Positions 9,854 to 17,162 of a DNA stretch of 64,000 bases are shown here, piece after piece. A program made the translations under genes and the position numbers. Below the pieces are notes generated by a model. That model was not told where the DNA came from and did no database searches. It saw only the letters and a list, made by a program, of their open reading frames with translations. The DNA is from Halomonas sp. H10-9-1 (GTDB lineage: Bacteria; Pseudomonadota; Gammaproteobacteria; Pseudomonadales; Halomonadaceae), in the NCBI RefSeq assembly GCF_040147005.1, contig NZ_JAMSHO010000001.1:3100001-3164000 (forward strand), given 5' to 3'. Each line of letters opens with the position of its first letter. Positions within the stretch are counted from its first letter, which is position 1.

Positions 9854-11041
9854 TCAAGGCGCGTATTCGACCTCGACGTCGTAGTCGTCGTCATCGAAGT
9901 CGCCATCATCCTCGTCGGCCGTCTTGCGCTTGCGACCCAGCCGCGCCTCGGTGCGGGCTACCGCCTCGTCCTCCATGCGTGCGCGCATCTCGCGGGCACG
10001 CTCGGCGGCCTCCTCGTCCTCGTTCTCGAGCTGGCGCTGCTCGGTCAGCCAGCGATAGGCGGCCTGCACCAGGGCATCGGTGCCGTCGGCGGAGATCGCC
10101 GAGATACGAAACACCGGCCCCTGCCAATCGAGCCGGCGCACGATCTCGTCGGCCGTCGCCTCGCGCTCCTCGGCCGGCAGCAGGTCGAGCTTGTTGAGCA
10201 CCAGCCAGCGTGGCAGCTCGGCCAGGGCCGGCGAGAACTCGCCCAGCTCGTGGATGATCGCCTCGGCGGCCTCCACTGGGTCGGACTCGTCGAAGGGCGC
10301 CACATCCACCACGTGGAACAGCAGCCGGGTCCGGGTCAGGTGCTTGAGGAAGCGCAGCCCCAGGCCGGCACCGTCGGAGGCGCCCTCGATCAGGCCCGGC
10401 ACGTCGGCCATCACGAAGTGCTCGTGCATGCCGAGCTTCACCACGCCGAGGTTGGGCACCAGGGTGGTGAAGGGGTAGTTGGCCACCTTGGGCTTGGCCG
10501 CGGAGACGGCGCGGATCAGCGTCGACTTGCCGGCATTGGGCATGCCCAGCAGGCCCACGTCGGCCATCACCTTCATCTCCAGGCGCAGGTTGCGACGCTC
10601 GCCCTCGGTGCCCGGCGTGGTCCGCCGCGGCGCGCGGTTGGTGGAGGACTTGAAGTGGATGTTGCCGAGTCCACGGCGGCCGCCCTGGGCCACCAGCACC
10701 ACCTGGCCGATCTCGGTGACGTCGGCAATCACCTCGAGGGTGTCCTCGTCGATCACCGTGGTGCCTACCGGCACCTTGACGTGCAGGTCCTCACCGGCCC
10801 GACCGCTCATCTGCCGACCCATGCCGGGCTGGCCGTTCTGGGCCTTGTAGAAGCGCTGGTACTTGAAGTCGATGAGGGTGTTGAGGGAGTCGTCACCGAT
10901 CAGGTAGACGCTGCCACCATGGCCACCGTCGCCACCATCGGGACCACCCTTGGGCACGTACTTCTCGCGGCGGAAACTGAGGCAGCCATTGCCCCCCTTG
11001 CCGGCCTCCACGATGATCGAGGATTCGTCGACGAACTGCAT
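9854..11041 (-). CDS. obgE: GTPase Obg/CgtA
   Basis: An essential ribosome-associated GTPase acting in 50S assembly and stress control. It has 395 residues. The glycine-rich Obg fold is N-terminal ([28 protein letters not shown]). The G domain follows, with P-loop GMPNAGKS at about 166-173, DVPGL for switch II and NKLDLL for the guanine-specificity motif. The acidic C-terminal tail ([18 protein letters not shown]) is typical. A perfect hairpin, GACGGCA-ATA-TGCCGTC at 11055-11071, stands just before the ribosome binding site. rpmA lies upstream and proB downstream. Confidence 0.97.
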   Translation of the reverse strand: MQFVDESSIIVEAGKGGNGCLSFRREKYVPKGGPDGGDGGHGGSVYLIGDDSLNTLIDFKYQRFYKAQNGQPGMGRQMSGRAGEDLHVKVPVGTTVIDEDTLEVIADVTEIGQVVLVAQGGRRGLGNIHFKSSTNRAPRRTTPGTEGERRNLRLEMKVMADVGLLGMPNAGKSTLIRAVSAAKPKVANYPFTTLVPNLGVVKLGMHEHFVMADVPGLIEGASDGAGLGLRFLKHLTRTRLLFHVVDVAPFDESDPVEAAEAIIHELGEFSPALAELPRWLVLNKLDLLPAEEREATADEIVRRLDWQGPVFRISAISADGTDALVQAAYRWLTEQRQLENEDEEAAERAREMRARMEDEAVARTEARLGRKRKTADEDDGDFDDDDYDVEVEYAP

Positions 11042-11095
11042 CTGTCACTCTCCTGACGGCAATATGCCGTCCCACCCGCCTGAGTATACGTACAA

Positions 11096-11121
11096 GAAGG
11101 CCCCGCCGTGGCGGGGCCTTC
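11096..11121 (-). terminator. Hairpin terminator after rpmA
   Basis: The arms GAAGGCCCCGC and GCGGGGCCTTC pair perfectly over 11 bp. It stands about 20 bp after the rpmA stop and before the obgE leader. There is no long T run, so it may only partly separate rplU-rpmA from obgE-proB. Confidence 0.7.
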
Positions 11122-11142
11122 TCGCGGCAAGGGTCAGGCGTC

Positions 11143-11400
11143 TCAGGCAGAGACGACGCTGACGAACTTGCGGTTCTTCGGACCCTTGGTCTCGAACTTG
11201 ACCACGCCCTCGTCCAGTGCGAACAGGGTGTGGTCACGGCCGATACCGACGCCGGTGCCGGCGTGGAACTTGGTGCCGCGCTGGCGAACGATGATGTTGC
11301 CGGCGTTCACGGCCTGGCCACCGAAGAGCTTGACGCCAAGGCGCTTGGATTCGGAATCGCGACCGTTACGGGTAGAGCCCGCTGCCTTCTTATGTGCCAT
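11143..11400 (-). CDS. rpmA: 50S ribosomal protein L27
   Basis: An 85-residue protein whose N-terminal tail reaches the peptidyl-transferase centre. It starts with the signature [15 protein letters not shown] and continues with [15 protein letters not shown] and [13 protein letters not shown]. It shows no sign of the cleavable Firmicutes-type N-terminal extension. It follows rplU in the usual rplU-rpmA-obgE order. Confidence 0.98.
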   Translation of the reverse strand: MAHKKAAGSTRNGRDSESKRLGVKLFGGQAVNAGNIIVRQRGTKFHAGTGVGIGRDHTLFALDEGVVKFETKGPKNRKFVSVVSA

Positions 11401-11432
11401 GGAATAAACCTCCGTTCAGGGGGATGGACCGC

Positions 11433-11744
11433 TTAGGCGGAGATCCCGGTGATCTTGACTTCAGTGAACCACTGGCGGTGGCCCTGACGCTTCATGTGGT
11501 GCTTGCGGCGACGGAACTTGATGATGGTCACCTTGTCGCCACGGCCGTGGGAGACGACCTCGGCAGAGACCTTGGCACCGTCAACCAGCGGCGCGCCGAC
11601 CTTGACCTCGTCCTCGCTGCCGACCAGCAGCACTTCGTCGAAGTCGATGGACTCGCCGGTGGGGACTTCGATCTTCTCGAGCTTCAGGGTCTGGCCTTCC
11701 TGAACGCGGTACTGCTTGCCACCGCTCTTGATAACTGCGTACAT
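11433..11744 (-). CDS. rplU: 50S ribosomal protein L21
   Basis: A 103-residue 23S rRNA-binding protein. It begins [14 protein letters not shown] and has the conserved [16 protein letters not shown] block near the C terminus. The start ATG (11742-11744) is preceded by GGAGAGA; upstream in-frame codons are not part of the protein. It is the first gene of rplU-rpmA and is driven by the promoter at 11849-11877, which leaves a leader of about 100 nt. Confidence 0.97.
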   Translation of the reverse strand: MYAVIKSGGKQYRVQEGQTLKLEKIEVPTGESIDFDEVLLVGSEDEVKVGAPLVDGAKVSAEVVSHGRGDKVTIIKFRRRKHHMKRQGHRQWFTEVKITGISA

Positions 11745-11848
11745 GCTTCTCTCTCCAGGACTCATCGGGTTGGGCTCTTCGTCGGCCTGCTTCGAGTGGC
11801 GCCCCTTTTGGCAGCCATCTGACAGGGAGCGAGATGAGTGGGTCGCGA

Positions 11849-11877
11849 ATTATAACGACAGGCGACGCCCCAGACAA
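11849..11877 (-). promoter_or_regulatory. Sigma-70 promoter of rplU-rpmA
   Basis: On the minus strand TTGTCT (11872-11877), a 17-base spacer and a perfect TATAAT (11849-11854). It lies in the divergent rplU/ispB gap and points at rplU. Confidence 0.72.
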
Positions 11878-11919
11878 CCCGCGAAACACGCCGTTCGTCC
11901 CGCCGCCCGGCAGCGCGCC

Positions 11920-11948
11920 TTGACGCCCCCGAGGGGGCCCCATAGCAT
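11920..11948 (+). promoter_or_regulatory. Probable sigma-70 promoter of ispB
   Basis: TTGACG (11920-11925), a 17-base spacer and TAGCAT (11943-11948). The spacer contains the palindrome CCCCCGAGGGGG. It lies about 70 bp before the ispB start. Confidence 0.6.
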
Positions 11949-12016
11949 GGCCGGCAATCCATGGCCAGAGGGGGCCACCTCGCCCCGGCCCCCAACCGAC
12001 CGTCGATATCGCCTCC

Positions 12017-13015
12017 ATGCCCACCCACGCTCCAGTTTCCGACATCGCCGCACCCTCCCCGATCCACGCCGCCGTGGCCGAGGACTTTGCCGCCGTCAAT
12101 CGCACCATCATGGCCCAGCTCGGCTCGCGCATCCCGCTGGTCGAGACCATCGGTCAGTACATCATTGCCAGCGGTGGCAAGCGGCTGCGCCCGCTGCTGG
12201 TACTGCTGGCCGCCCGGGCGCTGGGCTACCAGGGCGACCGCCACGTGACACTGGCCACCCTGATCGAGTTCATGCACACCTCCACCCTGCTGCATGACGA
12301 TGTCGTGGACGAGTCTCACCTGCGGCGCGGCAAGGCCACCGCCAACGACGCCTGGGGCAATGCCCCCTCGGTACTGGTCGGCGACTTCCTCTACTCACGC
12401 TCCTTCCAGATGATGGTCGAGGTGGGCTCCATGCGGATCATGGACGTGCTCTCCTCCGCCACCTGCGTGATCGCCGAGGGAGAGGTGCAGCAGCTCACCA
12501 ACGTCGGCAACCCGGACATCGACGAGGCCGCCTACTTCGAGACCATCCAGGGCAAGACCGCCATGCTCTTCGAGGCGGCCAGCCACAGCGGCGCCATCCT
12601 TGCCGAGGCCACCCCGGAACAGGAGGCCGCGCTGCAGCACTACGGCCGCTACCTGGGCCTGGCCTTCCAGCTGATCGACGACCTGCTCGACTACCAGGGC
12701 GATGCCGAGGCGATGGGCAAGAATGTCGGCGACGACCTGGCCGAGGGCAAGCCCACCCTGCCGCTGATCCAGGCCATGGCCAAGGGCACCCCGGCGCAAG
12801 CCAAGGTGATCCGCCAGGCGATCCGCCAGGGTGGCCTCGACCACCTGCAGGAGGTGCTGGAGATCATCGACGCCACCGGCGCCCTGGAGTACACCCGCCA
12901 GCGTGCCGTGGAGATGGCCGACCGGGCCCTGGCCCAGCTCGAGGCGCTACCCGCAAGCCCCTACCGCGACAGCATGGCCGAACTGGCCCACTTGGCGGTG
13001 GATCGCCAGGCATGA
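12017..13015 (+). CDS. ispB: Octaprenyl diphosphate synthase (long-chain trans-polyprenyl transferase)
   Basis: The enzyme extends FPP with IPP units to make the side chain of ubiquinone. It has 332 residues. Both aspartate-rich Mg-binding motifs are intact: DDVVD at 94-98 and DDLLD at 221-225. The substrate segment GGKRLRPLLVLLAARALG lies near residue 54. Divergence from rplU-rpmA-obgE is the classical arrangement. The exact product length (C40 or C45) cannot be read from the sequence. Confidence 0.95.
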   Translation: MPTHAPVSDIAAPSPIHAAVAEDFAAVNRTIMAQLGSRIPLVETIGQYIIASGGKRLRPLLVLLAARALGYQGDRHVTLATLIEFMHTSTLLHDDVVDESHLRRGKATANDAWGNAPSVLVGDFLYSRSFQMMVEVGSMRIMDVLSSATCVIAEGEVQQLTNVGNPDIDEAAYFETIQGKTAMLFEAASHSGAILAEATPEQEAALQHYGRYLGLAFQLIDDLLDYQGDAEAMGKNVGDDLAEGKPTLPLIQAMAKGTPAQAKVIRQAIRQGGLDHLQEVLEIIDATGALEYTRQRAVEMADRALAQLEALPASPYRDSMAELAHLAVDRQA

Positions 13016-13027
13016 AAATGCCTGGCG
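13004..13027 (+). terminator. Perfect 10-bp hairpin spanning the ispB stop codon
   Basis: CGCCAGGCAT and ATGCCTGGCG pair around a GAAA tetraloop; the ispB TGA is in the loop edge. A second, overlapping pairing GGCGGG/CCCGCC (13024-13029 with 13040-13045) is possible. There is no T run, so it is a weak terminator or a 3'-end stabiliser rather than a classic terminator. Confidence 0.5.
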
Positions 13028-13030
13028 GGG

Positions 13031-13058
13031 TTGCATTTTCCCGCCACCTGCGTAAACT
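13031..13058 (+). promoter_or_regulatory. Candidate promoter of tRNA-Pro
   Basis: TTGCAT (13031-13036), 16 bases, TAAACT (13053-13058). Both boxes are only partial matches, but position and spacing fit a start about 30 bp before the mature tRNA. Confidence 0.4.
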
Positions 13059-13096
13059 ACGCTGCGTTGATCAGGGACACCCCTCGAGAACGACAT

Positions 13097-13173
13097 CGGA
13101 GTATAGCTCAGCTTGGTAGAGCGCTGCCTTCGGGAGGCAGAGGTCGTAGGTTCGAATCCTGCTACTCCGACCA
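13097..13173 (+). tRNA. tRNA-Pro (anticodon CGG)
   Basis: A 77-nt cloverleaf with encoded CCA. The acceptor arms CGGAGTA and TACTCCG pair around the body. The anticodon stem CTGCC/GGCAG encloses TTCGGGA, giving anticodon CGG. GGTTCGAATCC forms the T arm. The gene is intact although an integrative element sits immediately after it; the element supplies a new terminator at 13271-13297. Confidence 0.97.
13128..13173 (+). repeat. attL: 46-bp direct repeat, tRNA-Pro 3' part
   Basis: It starts at the anticodon loop (CTTCGGGAGG) and ends at the CCA end. It is identical over 46 bp to 16027-16072. Upstream of the identity both copies share GCGCTGC, but the distal copy lacks one C. Confidence 0.88.
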
Positions 13174-13253
13174 GTTTATCAAAGACTTAGGTGGTAATCG
13201 CTGGCTTACGATAGCGGAAAATTCCGCGATCAACTGTCCACCATGCGTCCACT

Positions 13254-13460
13254 TCACCTAGTCTCCGAAGAACCGGCCCACAGTGGCCGGTTTTTTTCTG
13301 CATGCTCCTGAGCGGCAGCGCGAGCTGCATTGAAAGCCCCAACCCACTGCACGAACTCTGGACTCGAGCCAGATTGCCTAATGAGGGCATCCAGCATGGT
13401 AATCGTAGCGCCTGCACCGGACGAGTGCAGCCCTTCCCCAGTCACCAGCGTCTCAAACAT
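13254..13460 (-). CDS. Small hypothetical protein (doubtful)
   Basis: A 68-residue frame starting MFETLVTGEGLHSS. It has no recognised domain, no clear signal or membrane segment and no good ribosome binding site. The C-terminal codons overlap the hairpin at 13271-13290. Composition is plausible for a soluble protein, and its GC is higher than the rest of the element. It may be chance or a remnant of a gene carried in with the element. Confidence 0.25.
   Translation of the reverse strand: MFETLVTGEGLHSSGAGATITMLDALIRQSGSSPEFVQWVGAFNAARAAAQEHAEKNRPLWAGSSETR
13271..13297 (+). terminator. Rho-independent terminator downstream of tRNA-Pro, inside the element
   Basis: CCGGCC (13273-13278) and GGCCGG (13285-13290) pair around CACAGT and are followed by T7. 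It points the same way as the tRNA and lies about 100 bp after it, so it probably replaces the original tRNA terminator, now at 16081-16110. Confidence 0.85.
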
Positions 13461-13500
13461 GTAAGAAAATATTAATTTAATATCTCCTACATTGGTCGGA

Positions 13501-13590
13501 ATGGTTAAATTAGGCTACGTTAATCATATGCCGAAGAGTAAGTGGCGCCACGATTATGAAATGGGCTTCACAAGAAAAGGGGGACCATGA
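13501..13590 (+). CDS. Possible 29-residue leader peptide
   Basis: An open frame MVKLGYVNHMPKSKW... whose TGA (13588-13590) overlaps the start codon of the next gene, as in translational coupling. A shorter start exists at 13528. No strong ribosome binding site is seen, so this may be chance. It would be a short basic peptide with no known relative that I recognise. Confidence 0.25.
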   Translation: MVKLGYVNHMPKSKWRHDYEMGFTRKGGP

Positions 13591-14393
13591 TGCCGAGATA
13601 CGAAGTCACCGGAGTCGGTAAAGAAAGCGGTCGAAAAAGAAGAAGAATCTACTCTGCCATTGACGAAAATTCCGCAAGAACTTCTGCTGAAAAAGACGGA
13701 ACCAATGTAGAAGAAGTAATCGAACTACCGCCCGAAGCCCCAACTGAAAGACAGATGGAATATGCCATAAGTCTTGGAATAACAATACCTGCCGACGTTT
13801 CAAAAAAAGAAATTAGCGACCTCATATCGCTCAACCAAGACGACGACTATTTAGCCACTCCTCTCACACGAGAAACAGCTAGCAGATTCGGAGTTGAGTT
13901 AACGCAATACACAGGTGAAAAAAATGCCATTGGACAAATATGGCATCACCTCTCTCGTGAAGGAAATGAAAAAAAGCTTCTTACCTGGCTAGCTTACAAC
14001 GCCTACCTCGACCTCACTGGACCACAAAAAAGCCAAAGCCGTCACCTTGACGACCCTGTTTTTAGCGAAATTGCAAGCGAACTTGAAAAAGACACCTCAG
14101 TTATCTCATCAGCACAGCGGCAAAACGTAGAACATCGAAGAACAAAAGCCTACAAGGCTGCAGTTCAACTAATTAGGGAACGGACAGAAGCAGAATCTGC
14201 TCCTGAAAATTCACCTAGCCGAGAAAAGCCAAAATACAGTAAGCAGCCTCCACATAGAGAGCCACGATCACCCAGACCTACAAACAAAGCACATGGCCAT
14301 CGCCAAGGGTGCCTGTCTGTAATTTTCGGTATGGCGATCATTCCAGCGGCAATAGCTACCGCCTATCAGTGGCTTCCAAAAATTTTACTGTAA
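13587..14393 (+). CDS. Unknown protein with C-terminal membrane anchor, cargo of the tRNA-Pro element
   Basis: I do not recognise a named family. It has 268 residues. Residues ~4-48 (RYEVTGVG...EEVIELPP) look like a small beta-alpha-beta module. A segment TERQMEYAISLGITIPADVS follows at about 53-72; similar ERQ-x-x-YA-x-x-LG-(I/L) stretches occur in other uncharacterised mobile-element proteins, from memory. The middle is helical, ~200-240 is Pro/Arg/Lys-rich and disordered, and the last ~25 residues (LSVIFGMAIIPAAIATAYQ) form one membrane helix. The likely topology is therefore tail-anchored with the bulk in the cytoplasm. AAGGGGG precedes the tandem ATGs at 13587 and 13590. The AT-rich codon use contrasts sharply with the chromosome. 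Defence or immunity cargo is possible but unproven. Confidence 0.8.
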   Translation: MMPRYEVTGVGKESGRKRRRIYSAIDENSARTSAEKDGTNVEEVIELPPEAPTERQMEYAISLGITIPADVSKKEISDLISLNQDDDYLATPLTRETASRFGVELTQYTGEKNAIGQIWHHLSREGNEKKLLTWLAYNAYLDLTGPQKSQSRHLDDPVFSEIASELEKDTSVISSAQRQNVEHRRTKAYKAAVQLIRERTEAESAPENSPSREKPKYSKQPPHREPRSPRPTNKAHGHRQGCLSVIFGMAIIPAAIATAYQWLPKILL

Positions 14394-14440
14394 CCCTTAT
14401 AATGGCGGCCCTGGTAGGCCGCCACGTCACTCACACAGGA

Positions 14441-15784
14441 TTAATGCTCACCATCAGGGGCCATACCACTCAACGCCCGCAGCGCCTCCTGAAGATGCTC
14501 TTGTCGCAAGTGTGAGTAATGTTTAACAGTCGTGTCGATACTCGAATGCCCCATTAACGCCTTGACGGTCGCCAGATCAACTCCGGCCATCACCAGCTGC
14601 GAAGCAAAATTATGGCGGAGAGTATATAAATCAAGGCTCTGAGGGAGCCTTGCCAGTTTCTTTACCTTCAACCAAGGTTTTCGCATCGCCCCTCTCGACA
14701 ACATGCGCTCCCCACGCTTGAATCGAGGAGAAGAAAAAACATACCCGATGGATGGGCAGCACTGCTCTTCCCACCAAGTTTTCAGGACTCTAGTCAGAGG
14801 CTCCGACAGCGGAAAATTTTGATGTCTCTGCCTGTGGTGCGCCGTCTTGTCGAGAACCTTTTCAAGTCGAGTGAAATCTTCATCAAGATGTTCCCACCGC
14901 AAGCTAAGGAGATCGCCTGGCCGAAAGCCTCCATGGTAAATACAGAGTATGAAAGGGACAACATGGTCGACATACTTTCTAGGCTCCAGGTCGGGAAGAT
15001 ATTGCTTGGCAGACCTACTCAAAGAGTGCCGACGTTGGCGCTTTCGCTCCTCGGTATATAGTTGAAGCCCACGAAAGAGAGCATCAACTTCACGCGGCTC
15101 AAGCACCCTACGACGAGACGCAATAGATGAGGAGGCAACTTCCTCAGCTTTCTTACGCCTCAGCCGAGCACCTTGCAGAGGGTTTCTCTCTAGCACCTCC
15201 AACTCTACAGCACAGTTCAGCAAGGCCCTCATCACGTTCCACGAACGCTGGATTGAAGCATGGGAAAGCCCCCTCTTCTCGCATGCGACCTGCCAGGCCA
15301 ATAAGTCAGTTTTGGCCAGCTCACACAGAGGGCGATCCTTCCAGTCCCCAAAATCCCGATTTAACCGCTCCAGGTCTCCTCCACCGGTCTTGTTCCGAAG
15401 GAGCTGGTCGCGGTAGTAGCGCTCCGAAAACTCATGAAGGGTAAGTTGCGCCTCTGCTTTCTTGGTTTGGAGAAGGGCTTCCTGCTTCCGGCGCTCGCGT
15501 TCGATATGCGGCTCAGCCCCCTGCGCTATGTCGACCAACCAACCCGTCACAATCTCTCTGGCAGCATCCGCAGAGACACCCGGCCACCTCCCGACCTTAA
15601 CGATGGGTCGCTTGCGCTCTACCTTCGAGCGATACCGATAGAAGAAGGAGATCACAGCCTGGTCCTTACTGAGCATGCAGCTGAACCCCATGATCAAAGT
15701 GTCTCTGATTTCAGACACCCCCTGCTTGCGCGCCTCTCGGATGGCAGCTTCGGTGATACGCCGCGAAACGACTATCTTCGTCAT
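14441..15784 (-). CDS. Tyrosine-type site-specific integrase
   Basis: A 447-residue phage/island integrase that presumably catalyses insertion at tRNA-Pro. The N-terminal arm-binding domain (DUF4102-like, ~1-100) contains VKVGRWPGVSADAAREI. A SAM-like core-binding domain lies at ~115-210. The catalytic domain has Arg288 (GGFRPGD), Arg390 (YTLRHNF), His413 (MGHSS) and Tyr423 (KHYSHL). The usual His three residues before the second Arg is Tyr387, a tolerated variant. The start ATG at 15782-15784 follows AGGGGGG; a longer frame to 15913 lacks support. A GC-rich hairpin GGCGGCC/GGCCGCC at 14405-14424 separates it from the convergent unknown gene. Confidence 0.93.
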   Translation of the reverse strand: MTKIVVSRRITEAAIREARKQGVSEIRDTLIMGFSCMLSKDQAVISFFYRYRSKVERKRPIVKVGRWPGVSADAAREIVTGWLVDIAQGAEPHIERERRKQEALLQTKKAEAQLTLHEFSERYYRDQLLRNKTGGGDLERLNRDFGDWKDRPLCELAKTDLLAWQVACEKRGLSHASIQRSWNVMRALLNCAVELEVLERNPLQGARLRRKKAEEVASSSIASRRRVLEPREVDALFRGLQLYTEERKRQRRHSLSRSAKQYLPDLEPRKYVDHVVPFILCIYHGGFRPGDLLSLRWEHLDEDFTRLEKVLDKTAHHRQRHQNFPLSEPLTRVLKTWWEEQCCPSIGYVFSSPRFKRGERMLSRGAMRKPWLKVKKLARLPQSLDLYTLRHNFASQLVMAGVDLATVKALMGHSSIDTTVKHYSHLRQEHLQEALRALSGMAPDGEH

Positions 15785-15818
15785 TGCTAACCCCCCTAGC
15801 AGTCGGAGGGCTGGGCGA

Positions 15819-15911
15819 CACGATGCCTCGCATCGTGGCTGGACCAGCCGTCCTCTATTGGTCCAAGCACGCCTCAGAGACGCGCAAAGACCCTGGACAT
15901 ATGGAATGTCC
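15819..15911. promoter_or_regulatory. Three perfect dyads upstream of the integrase
   Basis: CACGATGC-CTC-GCATCGTG (15819-15837), TGGACCA-N12-TGGTCCA (15840-15846 with 15859-15865) and GGACAT-N5-ATGTCC (15895-15911). They lie in 93 bp between the integrase start and attR. They could be operator sites for integrase control, attP arm sites or leader hairpins. No coding frame in this gap is convincing. Confidence 0.45.
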
Positions 15912-16026
15912 AAGAGCCTATGCTAAGGATTGTTAGGCTTTCAATTTTTTCAGACTTAGCAGAAAATCGCGAATTTTAGGCCCTATTTCGACACATATCG
16001 CAATCCACATAGTCTTGTTCGCGCTG

Positions 16027-16072
16027 CTTCGGGAGGCAGAGGTCGTAGGTTCGAATCCTGCTACTCCGACCA
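16027..16072 (+). repeat. attR: 46-bp copy of the tRNA-Pro 3' part
   Basis: It is identical to 13128-13173. With the adjacent GCGCTGC it copies the anticodon arm but lacks one base of the stem and the whole 5' half, so it is not a functional tRNA. Confidence 0.88.
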
Positions 16073-16080
16073 AGAACTCT

Positions 16081-16110
16081 AGGCCTTGCGGATCACCGCA
16101 AGGCCTTTTT
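16081..16110 (+). terminator. Rho-independent terminator, originally of tRNA-Pro
   Basis: AGGCCTTGCGG and CCGCAAGGCCT form an 11-bp stem around ATCA, followed by a T run. It lies directly after attR, where the tRNA terminator would have been before insertion. It may also limit read-through from the element into the antisense of uspA. Confidence 0.88.
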
Positions 16111-16160
16111 CGTTGTTTGACTGTGCTCTCTGCGATCTCGGTACGAGACGCGCTCGGCGC

Positions 16161-16613
16161 TCAGGTCACCGTGATCACGCTGCAGCCGGCGGTGTGGCTG
16201 ACCTTGTGGGAGACACTGCCGAACACCATGCCGCGCACGTTGCTCAAGCCGCGGCTGCCCATCACGATGACATCGGCATTGACCTTCTCGGCCTGCTCCG
16301 TGATCAGGGCGGCCGGGCGGCCCTGGCGCACGCTCTCCTCCACCTCCAGGCCGCTCAGGTCGACCGCGTCACGCGCTTGCTCGATCACCTTGCGGGCCTC
16401 CTCCTTGATGCTCGCGGCGAGCTTCTCGCGCTCCACCTCGGAGAAGGGCTCGACGGCGCCACCGGCGAACAGCCCGATATTGTCTGGCGGAAGCTCCGCC
16501 ACGGTCATCAAGTGCAGCTTCGTCGCCCCGCCACGCGCCAGGGAGGCGGCGACATTCAGCGCCTTGATGGCGTGCTCGGAACCGTCGAGGGGAACCAGGA
16601 TATTAGAGTACAT
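16161..16613 (-). CDS. Universal stress protein, UspA family
   Basis: A 150-residue single-domain Usp protein. The N terminus MYSNILVPLDGSEHAIKAL and the nucleotide-binding motif GSRGLSNVRGMVFGSVSHKV (G-x2-G-x9-G-S/T) identify an ATP-binding Usp. The start ATG (16611-16613) has AGGAG nine bases upstream. Members help survival under starvation or osmotic stress; in Halomonas the related TeaD regulates the ectoine transporter TeaABC. No teaABC genes are nearby here, so this is probably another paralogue. Confidence 0.93.
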   Translation of the reverse strand: MYSNILVPLDGSEHAIKALNVAASLARGGATKLHLMTVAELPPDNIGLFAGGAVEPFSEVEREKLAASIKEEARKVIEQARDAVDLSGLEVEESVRQGRPAALITEQAEKVNADVIVMGSRGLSNVRGMVFGSVSHKVSHTAGCSVITVT

Positions 16614-16745
16614 GGCATCGCTCCTGCAGCAGCCGAGAGGGAAGGGGCACAGCACCGCCCACTCATCTCAGCATAGCCCTTCGGCAGGGCTTCGCCTTGC
16701 TCCACATCACCCTTTCCCCGGGTCACCGCCGACCTGCCGGCAGCG

Positions 16746-16988
16746 TCAGTCGTCTTCCCCTTCCTCGGCCGCCTGCCGCCGCGAGTGCGCCTTGTGGGCC
16801 CGATTGCGCCGATAGAGTCGCACCAGGGCGATCGCAAGCGCCGCTATCACCATCGCCGCCAGGGTCCAGCCCTGCCAGGGGCGGGCGGCGTCACCCATGA
16901 CCGTCTCCAGGGTGATGATCAGGATAAAGCCCAGCGCCTGGCTGGCGATGGCCAGGGCACGCAGGGTGTTGAAGGCGGACTTGGCCAT
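16746..16988 (-). CDS. Small two-helix membrane protein, unknown
   Basis: 80 residues with two hydrophobic segments, ALAIASQALGFILIITLETV and WTLAAMVIAALAIALVRLY, joined by a short loop and followed by a very basic then acidic tail (RRNRAHKAHSRRQAAEEGEDD shortened). GGGAG precedes the ATG at 16986-16988. I do not recognise the family. It stands alone between uspA and the divergent thioredoxin-like gene. Confidence 0.7.
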   Translation of the reverse strand: MAKSAFNTLRALAIASQALGFILIITLETVMGDAARPWQGWTLAAMVIAALAIALVRLYRRNRAHKAHSRRQAAEEGEDD

Positions 16989-17162
16989 GCTGACTCCCAG
17001 TGGCGGATGCTTCGGGTAGGATCGGATGCCGCGGATGACAGCCCCGCCAACCGCCAGTAGGCTTGGCAGGATCCGGGATCGGCGGCATCACATTGTAACC
17101 GCTAGCCTTTCGTTCGCCGACCCCGCCCTCATGGAGCCACGCCCCTAAGGAGTCACCACCCC

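Larger units (their letters stand above)
13128..16072. mobile_element. Small integrative element in tRNA-Pro(CGG)
   Basis: About 2.9 kb bounded by a perfect 46-bp direct repeat: the tRNA 3' part at 13128-13173 and a copy at 16027-16072. The interior is clearly richer in A and T than the flanks and holds a tyrosine recombinase, one unknown protein and two doubtful small frames. No excisionase, replication, capsid or conjugation gene is recognisable, so it is a minimal or decayed genomic islet. The integrase is at the end distal to the intact tRNA, and its 5' end faces the distal repeat. Confidence 0.85.

Noticed and set aside
13174..16026. Prophage
   Set aside because: Only an integrase and one unknown gene are present; no structural, lysis, replication or repressor genes are recognisable.
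16021..16072. Second tRNA-Pro gene
   Set aside because: Only the 3' part from the anticodon arm is present and one stem base is missing; it is the attR copy.
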